The notes under the pieces are model-generated. The model had not been told where the DNA came from and did no database searches. It worked only from the letters and a program-made list of their open reading frames with translations. This document shows positions 59,117-64,000 of a stretch of 64,000 bases of DNA, piece by piece. Location: the NCBI RefSeq assembly GCF_051201015.1, contig NZ_JBPEHI010000002.1. One strand, written 5' to 3'. Source of the DNA: Petrimonas sulfuriphila. GTDB lineage: Bacteria > Bacteroidota > Bacteroidia > Bacteroidales > Dysgonomonadaceae. Positions within the stretch are counted from its first letter, which is position 1. Each line of letters begins with the position of its first letter. Both the position numbers and the translations under genes were made by a program.

Positions 59117-60472
59117 TCAGTTCCCGCTAGGCTCTCCAAAAAGCGTTGCTGCAGTAAATCCGGTAATCTTGACTTTTACGAATTCTCCAATCCTGTGCTT
59201 TTGCTTGTCGAAAACAACCACCTTGTTCTGTTCAGTTCTTCCAAAGAGCTGTTCACGAGAGCGTTTTGAGAAACCCTCTACCAACACCTCAAACTCTTTT
59301 CCTACGTCCTGCTCGTTGCTTTTCTGCGAAAGTTCAAGCTGCAGGTCGATAATCTCCTGCAGACGGCGGCCTTTTACCTCCTCGGAAACATTGTCTTCCA
59401 TTTTTTTCGCAGCGTATGTGCCCGGACGTTCGGAGTATTTGAACATAAAAGCCGAATCAAAGCCTACCTCACGCATAAGTGATAGTGTTTCCTGGTGATC
59501 TGCTTCGGTTTCACTGTGAAATCCACACATAATGTCGGTTGAGAGTCCGCAACCGGGAAGGATCCGTTTTATAGCGGCAATACGCTCTAAATACCATTTC
59601 CTGTCGTATCTCCGGTTCATCAGTTTCAACATGCGTGAACTCCCCGACTGTACAGGCAAATGGATATAATTGCACAAATTCTTGTACTTGGCAATGGTTT
59701 CCAATGTTTTGTCATTCATATCCCACGGGTGCGATGTGGTAAAACGGATACGCATTTGAGGTGCTTCCTCGGCAACCATTGCCAACAGATCGGAAAAATC
59801 GATAACTCTTCCGTCGTCTTCAAACTTGTATGAATTGACGTTCTGTCCTAACAAAGTGGCTTCGCGATAGCCTTTTCCCTTTAGGTCACGAATCTCGTTG
59901 AGGATGCTCTCCGGTTCCCGGCTTCGCTCCCTGCCACGCGTAAAAGGAACGATGCAGTAGTGGCAGAACTTATCGCATCCCCGCGTAATGGAAACAAACC
60001 CCGAAATATTTAATCCACTCATTTTCAATGGGATAACATCTTTGTAGGTTTCCGTTTTGGAAAGAACCACGTTGATTGCTTTTTCTCCGCGTTCGGCGGC
60101 CCCCATCAGGTTGGGTAAGTCGAGGTAGGCGTCGGGGCCGATTACCAGGTCAGCATGATGATTATCGATCAGTTCCTCTTTTACACGTTCTGCCATACAT
60201 CCTAAAACACCGATGATGAGCTCTCCTCTCTTTTTTTTCTTCAAAGCGTTGAAATAGTCAAGCCGTTGTATCACGCGTTGTTCTGCATTGTCTCGGATGG
60301 AGCAGGTGTTGACAAAAATAGCATCGGCAGCCTTCTCGTCTTCGGTAACCGAGTATCCGTCCATCTCCATGATAGCTGCCACTACTTCGGAGTCGGCTAC
60401 GTTCATTTGGCAACCGTACGTTTCGATAAATAGCCTTTTTTCTTTTTGATTATCTGTTGTTTCTGTGCTCAT
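59117..60472 (-). CDS. miaB: tRNA-2-methylthio-N6-isopentenyladenosine synthase
   Basis: 451 residues. UPF0004 N-terminal Cys residues (YGCQMN, NTCSIRDN, GCMAER) and radical-SAM CDKFCHYC, then a TRAM domain near the end (VEGFSKRS...FVKVKITG). It adds a methylthio group to i6A37 of tRNAs reading UNN codons. Confidence 0.96.
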   Translation of the reverse strand: MSTETTDNQKEKRLFIETYGCQMNVADSEVVAAIMEMDGYSVTEDEKAADAIFVNTCSIRDNAEQRVIQRLDYFNALKKKKRGELIIGVLGCMAERVKEELIDNHHADLVIGPDAYLDLPNLMGAAERGEKAINVVLSKTETYKDVIPLKMSGLNISGFVSITRGCDKFCHYCIVPFTRGRERSREPESILNEIRDLKGKGYREATLLGQNVNSYKFEDDGRVIDFSDLLAMVAEEAPQMRIRFTTSHPWDMNDKTLETIAKYKNLCNYIHLPVQSGSSRMLKLMNRRYDRKWYLERIAAIKRILPGCGLSTDIMCGFHSETEADHQETLSLMREVGFDSAFMFKYSERPGTYAAKKMEDNVSEEVKGRRLQEIIDLQLELSQKSNEQDVGKEFEVLVEGFSKRSREQLFGRTEQNKVVVFDKQKHRIGEFVKVKITGFTAATLFGEPSGN

Positions 60473-60546
60473 TTTCCTTTTTTTGCTGTAATTTTTTCTT
60501 AATGTCAGGAATTTATAAACATCTTAGTATATTTTAAACTAAAATA

Positions 60547-60578
60547 TTTGTAAAATTTAAATTCTTGTTTTACTTTTG
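60547..60578 (+). promoter_or_regulatory. Consensus promoter of the candidate small RNA
   Basis: TTTG, 20-nt spacer, TACTTTTG. No ORF of any useful length follows before the terminator. Confidence 0.75.
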
Positions 60579-60584
60579 TCACGA

Positions 60585-60666
60585 ACGAAAAAATAAAAAT
60601 TTTTTCATAGTTAAGGTTTTGGTTAAACAATTAGGGGCGGCTGTGAAGTTGCCCCTGATTTTTTGA
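60585..60666 (+). ncRNA. Candidate small RNA, about 80 nt
   Basis: A consensus promoter and an intrinsic terminator (AGGGGC/GCCCCT with a 12-nt loop and ATTTTTT) flank an AT-rich transcript with no ORF. The terminator is 62 nt before the next ATG, which has its own promoter, so an independent RNA is more likely than a leader. Confidence 0.55.
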
Positions 60667-60696
60667 ATAACCTTTCCTTTATTCGTGAAAATTGAT

Positions 60697-60704
60697 TACT
60701 TTTG
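60697..60704 (+). promoter_or_regulatory. -7 promoter element of the next gene
   Basis: TACTTTTG. Transcription would start near 60711, which excludes the TTG start codon at 60702 and supports ATG 60729. No clear -33. Confidence 0.6.
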
Positions 60705-60728
60705 TCGGACTGCAAAATTAATCAATTT

Positions 60729-61202
60729 ATGGAATTTGGCGACATTATTTATTTAATACTCATGCTTGCTTTCTTTGTTTTTGGAATTTTTAATGATTCA
60801 AAAAAAAAGAAAAAGAAAATAAGTAAAAGTACCCAACCTGTAAATTTAGAAGAAGAGTTTCGCGATGTGTTTCGGGAAGTTTTTCAAAAACCACAAAGAC
60901 AACCTTTTTCGCCTCCAACTCCAAAGACCGTTAAGAATGAAAATCGACTCGCAAGGCCAGCAATGGCCTCAGCCAGGAGCACTCGTTGGGAATTTCAATC
61001 TTCCCTGGACCTGGTAACCGATTTCGAGGGAGAATCCTCGTTGAAAGGTTCCATGTTTGCAACCGAACGGTTCGACAATCATCATGAGATGAAAGAAATG
61101 GAAACGGTCCATCCTATTCTGGAGCAATTGAGGAGCAAAAACGGACAGTCTGAAATACGCAAGGCGGTTATCTACAGTGAAATACTGAACAGAAAATACT
61201 GA
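60729..61202 (+). CDS. Hypothetical membrane-anchored protein
   Basis: 157 residues: an N-terminal membrane helix (IIYLILMLAFFVFGIF), then a Lys-rich linker (DSKKKKKKISK) and a soluble acidic/basic domain. Start chosen after the promoter. Upstream of the CoA-transferase but with a 52-nt gap. Unknown function. Confidence 0.7.
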   Translation: MEFGDIIYLILMLAFFVFGIFNDSKKKKKKISKSTQPVNLEEEFRDVFREVFQKPQRQPFSPPTPKTVKNENRLARPAMASARSTRWEFQSSLDLVTDFEGESSLKGSMFATERFDNHHEMKEMETVHPILEQLRSKNGQSEIRKAVIYSEILNRKY

Positions 61203-61254
61203 CCTGACTCTTGTGTAACTAAAAAACAATGATATAAAAAACAAACAAAAATCT

Positions 61255-62757
61255 ATGAGTCTTACTTATGTAACAGCGAAAGAGGCTGCTGCTCTTGTCA
61301 ACCACAACGACAATGTGGGTTTTAGCGGCTTTACACACGCCGGATGTCCTAAAGTGGTTCCGGTTGAAATTGCCAAACGTGCCGAAGAAGAGCACGCTAA
61401 AGGCAATCCTTTTAAAATAGGCATGTTTACCGGTGCTTCCACCGGCGATTCTATCGATGGTAGCCTGGCTCGCGCCAATGCGGTAAAATTCCGCACACCC
61501 TATCAGACGAATAAAGATATGCGTAACGCCATTAACGCCGTTCAGCATGAACCGGTACAGTATTTCGACATGCACTTGTCTCAAGTGGCGCAGGAAATTC
61601 GTTACGGTTTTTTAGGAGGTGTGGATGTGGCTATTGTGGAAGCCTGTGAGGTTACCGATTCGGGAGAGATTGTTCCCACCAGCGGTGTTGGGATTATGCC
61701 CACCATTTGCCGTTTGGCCAAGATAGTTATTGTGGAGCTGAACGATAAGGTACCCGCCAAAATGCGCGGTGTGCATGATTTATATGAATTACAGGATCCT
61801 CCTAAACGCCGTCAGATAAATATTTTTGAAGTACAGGGGCGTGTAGGGTTGGAATACGTGAAAGTGGATCCTTCAAAAATTTATGTGGTAAGGACAAGTA
61901 AGGAAAATGAAGGTAGCGGTTTTGCACCGGTTGATGAGATTACGGAAAAAATCGGAGAGAACGTTTCGAACTTTTTCGTTTCTGAATTGAAAAAAGGACA
62001 TATTCCGCCCACTTTCCTGCCTATTCAATCGGGTGTGGGAAACATTGCCAATGCTGTTCTTGCATCCATGGCACAGAACAAGGATATTCCCCGCTTCGAA
62101 GTATATACCGAGGTTATTCAGGATGCCGTGTTGGATATGATGCAAAAAGGGCATATCTCTTTTGCCAGCGGTTGCTCGCTTACGTTAAGCAACGAAGCAA
62201 TGGAACGTTTTTATCGCGATTTGGATTTTTTCAAGAACAAGCTGGTGCTTCGTCCGTCGGAAATCTCCAATAATCCCGGTCTGGTGCGCCGGTTGGGTGT
62301 AATAGGCATCAATACAGCCATTGAAGCTGATATCTTCGGAAATGTAAACTCCACGCATGTGATGGGTAATATGATGATGAACGGTATCGGAGGTTCGGGT
62401 GATTTTACGCGAAGTGCTTATATCTCTATTTTTGTTACACCTTCAACCGCAAAAGATGGAAAAATAAGCGCCATTGTTCCGAAAGTGGCACACGAAGACC
62501 ACAGCGAACATTCGGTGAAAGTAATTGTTTCGGAGTATGGCGTTGCTGATTTGCGCGGCAAGGGAACGTATGCCCGTGCTGAAGAGATCATTGAGAATTG
62601 CGCACATCCTAGCTACCGCCCGTTGTTGCACGATTACCTGAGTCTTACGAAAAAAGGGCACACACCGCAGAATTTATACGCTTGTTTTGAATTCCACAAG
62701 GCGTTTATGGAAACCGGTGATATGATCAACGCCGACTTTTCGAAATATAAAAAATAA
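61255..62757 (+). CDS. Acetyl-CoA hydrolase/transferase family CoA-transferase (succinate:acetate type)
   Basis: 500 residues. GFSGFTHAGCPK at the start, a Gly-rich GIGGSGDFTRSAY late in the protein, and the catalytic-type Glu in VYTEVIQD (Glu-286). Bacteroidota use such enzymes to form propionate or acetate from acyl-CoAs with succinate/acetate exchange. No neighbouring fermentation genes are in the window. Confidence 0.9.
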   Translation: MSLTYVTAKEAAALVNHNDNVGFSGFTHAGCPKVVPVEIAKRAEEEHAKGNPFKIGMFTGASTGDSIDGSLARANAVKFRTPYQTNKDMRNAINAVQHEPVQYFDMHLSQVAQEIRYGFLGGVDVAIVEACEVTDSGEIVPTSGVGIMPTICRLAKIVIVELNDKVPAKMRGVHDLYELQDPPKRRQINIFEVQGRVGLEYVKVDPSKIYVVRTSKENEGSGFAPVDEITEKIGENVSNFFVSELKKGHIPPTFLPIQSGVGNIANAVLASMAQNKDIPRFEVYTEVIQDAVLDMMQKGHISFASGCSLTLSNEAMERFYRDLDFFKNKLVLRPSEISNNPGLVRRLGVIGINTAIEADIFGNVNSTHVMGNMMMNGIGGSGDFTRSAYISIFVTPSTAKDGKISAIVPKVAHEDHSEHSVKVIVSEYGVADLRGKGTYARAEEIIENCAHPSYRPLLHDYLSLTKKGHTPQNLYACFEFHKAFMETGDMINADFSKYKK

Positions 62758-62882
62758 TCGTGGATGAATGTTTCTTCCAATGGTGTAGGAACAGAGGAAA
62801 ATGATGGGGCGGTTCGAACAAAGCGTTAAAAGAATACGTTATAGAATAGTATTTTTTAATTAGCTAACTAAAATTTTTGATT

Positions 62883-63134
62883 ATGGGAATTTTATCTTGG
62901 ATCGTTTTAGGCCTGTTAGCAGGTTTGATAGCAAAAGCCATTCGCCCCGGAGCAGATCCGGGCGGTTGGATCGTAACCATCTTGATCGGTATCGCCGGCG
63001 GTGTCTTGGGCGGATGGATAGGTTCGTTGTTAGGCTGGGGGACCGTTGACGGATTCAGCCTTCGTACGCTGTTACTGGCCGTTGGAGGCGCACTGATCAT
63101 TCTGTGGGTGTATGCCTTGTTGAAGAAAAAATGA
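62883..63134 (+). CDS. GlsB/YeaQ/YmgE-family membrane protein
   Basis: 83 residues from ATG (a TTG two codons upstream is unlikely). Three hydrophobic segments with GLIAKAIRPGADPGGW and IGIAGGVLGGWIG typical of this transglycosylase-associated, stress-related family. Confidence 0.9.
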   Translation: MGILSWIVLGLLAGLIAKAIRPGADPGGWIVTILIGIAGGVLGGWIGSLLGWGTVDGFSLRTLLLAVGGALIILWVYALLKKK

Positions 63135-63154
63135 TGAACAGTTGTTCAAGGCAA

Positions 63155-63183
63155 GGGGCGACGCAAGTTGCCCTTTGTTGTTT
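63155..63183 (+). terminator. Terminator after the YeaQ-like gene
   Basis: AGGGGC/GCCCTT (one G-T pair) around GACGCAAGTT, followed by a T-rich tail. Also lies at the 3' end of the convergent trkH. Confidence 0.65.
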
Positions 63184-63185
63184 TA

Positions 63186-64000
63186 TCACTTCTTCCATAA
63201 ACTTGAGGTGAAAAGCGAGAGTACCGTGAACACTTCAAGCCGGCCTACAATCATCAGGAAAGACAAGAAGTACTTGGCAAAACCGGTAGCGGTTGAAAAG
63301 TTCCCCGACGGGCCGAAATCGCCTAACCCAAAGCCATAACTGCTCATGCTCGAAACTGCGGCACCAATGGATTCGTCGAACGACATTCCGGTAAAACTCA
63401 GTACGATGGCACCTAGTCCGGTGATAGTCAGGTAAAGAAAAACGAAAGCAAGGACCTTTTCAACTACCGCATTTGAGTACACCTGCCCGTTAATCTTTAC
63501 CATATACAATGCTTGCGGATGAACCTGGCGACGAAATACTACCTTTGTATTCTTTACCAAAATGATTAACCGGGATATCTTCATCCCGCCCGATGTTGAA
63601 CCTTCGCTTCCGCAAAACAGAACCATAGCCAGGAAAAGGAACCAATAAAATTGTCCCCAACGCAGGAAGTCCGTAGTGGCATATCCGGTAGTGGTGATTG
63701 CCGCTACAACCTGAAAAAGAACGGTGCGAATAGTGTCTTCTACAGATCCCAACACGTTACCTTCGGCATACAAGGCCATAGTAATGATAAACGTAAAGCC
63801 GAGAATCATAAAAGAGTACCACAAAAATTCCTCGTCCTTGAAAATCCGACCTGAGAAATTGCGGAACAGGTTGAACAGCAACAAAAAACGGATTCCGCCC
63901 GAGAACATCAGAAATATAATTACATATTCCGTATAGGCGGAGTTGAAATGAGCAATGCTGGCTTGTTTGGTGGAGAATCCTCCGGTGGAGATGCTGGTGA
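63186..64000 (-). CDS. trkH: TrkH potassium uptake protein, C-terminal part
   Basis: The frame is open to the right edge, so the protein starts beyond the window. About 271 residues are visible with several membrane helices and two selectivity-type loops: SISTGGFSTK at the edge and ITTTGYATTD and later SSMSSYGFGLGDFG. Gly in each loop fits the K+ pore. TrkH is the channel of the Trk/Ktr system with a TrkA/KtrA partner, not seen here. Confidence 0.93.
   Translation of the reverse strand, partial: TSISTGGFSTKQASIAHFNSAYTEYVIIFLMFSGGIRFLLLFNLFRNFSGRIFKDEEFLWYSFMILGFTFIITMALYAEGNVLGSVEDTIRTVLFQVVAAITTTGYATTDFLRWGQFYWFLFLAMVLFCGSEGSTSGGMKISRLIILVKNTKVVFRRQVHPQALYMVKINGQVYSNAVVEKVLAFVFLYLTITGLGAIVLSFTGMSFDESIGAAVSSMSSYGFGLGDFGPSGNFSTATGFAKYFLSFLMIVGRLEVFTVLSLFTSSLWKK

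Noticed and set aside
60702..60728. Nine-residue TTG-started extension of the membrane-anchored protein
   Set aside because: The TTG lies within the promoter -7 element, upstream of the predicted transcription start.

Overview
The window is a piece of a Bacteroidota (Bacteroidales-like) chromosome carrying most of a temperate tailed phage. The lineage call rests on repeated TTTG-N19/20-TAnnTTTG promoters, the lack of Shine-Dalgarno sequences before ATG starts, a TPP-riboswitch/TonB receptor/PnuC thiamine locus, a GH109-type oxidoreductase and a succinate:acetate-type CoA-transferase. No species can be named from the sequence alone.

Phage part (1 to about 49,340). The left edge lies inside the tail tape-measure gene, so the remaining tail and lysis genes are outside the window. 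Bases 1-7,342 are a leftward head-tail operon: scaffold, decoration protein, major capsid, four connector/neck proteins, tail tube, a tail-assembly chaperone with a clear -1 frameshift site, and the tape measure. Around 7,690-7,790 two promoters diverge. The rightward one serves the large terminase (split by a class 3 intein with a LAGLIDADG endonuclease), the portal and two accessory proteins. A leftward block at 13,207-15,852 holds an SF3 primase/helicase. It is followed by 1.5 kb of AT-rich non-coding DNA with 11-bp iterons, a candidate origin. A rightward block at 17,370-21,206 has small genes separated by hairpins, a tyrosine integrase, an HTH regulator and a possible small terminase subunit. 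A 25-kb leftward early operon (46,286 to 21,237) carries ERF-type recombination, RusA, a T7-type primase-helicase, two DNA methyltransferases with a helicase, nucleotide-pool enzymes, a DnaA-domain-IV protein, many small overlapping genes, a HEAT-repeat/DUF5758-like protein and about 0.9 kb of structured, partly tRNA-like RNA. Its promoter and that of a divergent regulator at 48,462 share almost the same 18-bp palindrome in the -33/-7 spacer. The likely ligand is the XRE repressor encoded at 48,638. A tRNA 3' fragment at 49,291-49,340 marks the probable right attachment site.

Host part (49,341-64,000): an insertion-sequence remnant, a Tat-exported GH109-like enzyme, the thiamine locus under a TPP riboswitch, a bifunctional RelA/SpoT protein, a YtxH/holin-like envelope-stress trio, MiaB, a candidate small RNA, a CoA-transferase, a GlsB/YeaQ membrane protein and the C-terminal part of TrkH.

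Strongest points for follow-up: the paired repressor-operated promoters with a pseudoknot-prone leader, the tRNA-like RNA cluster, the tRNA-like fold overlapping a CDS, the class 3 intein in TerL, and the many coupled micro-ORFs that length-filtered gene calling would miss.
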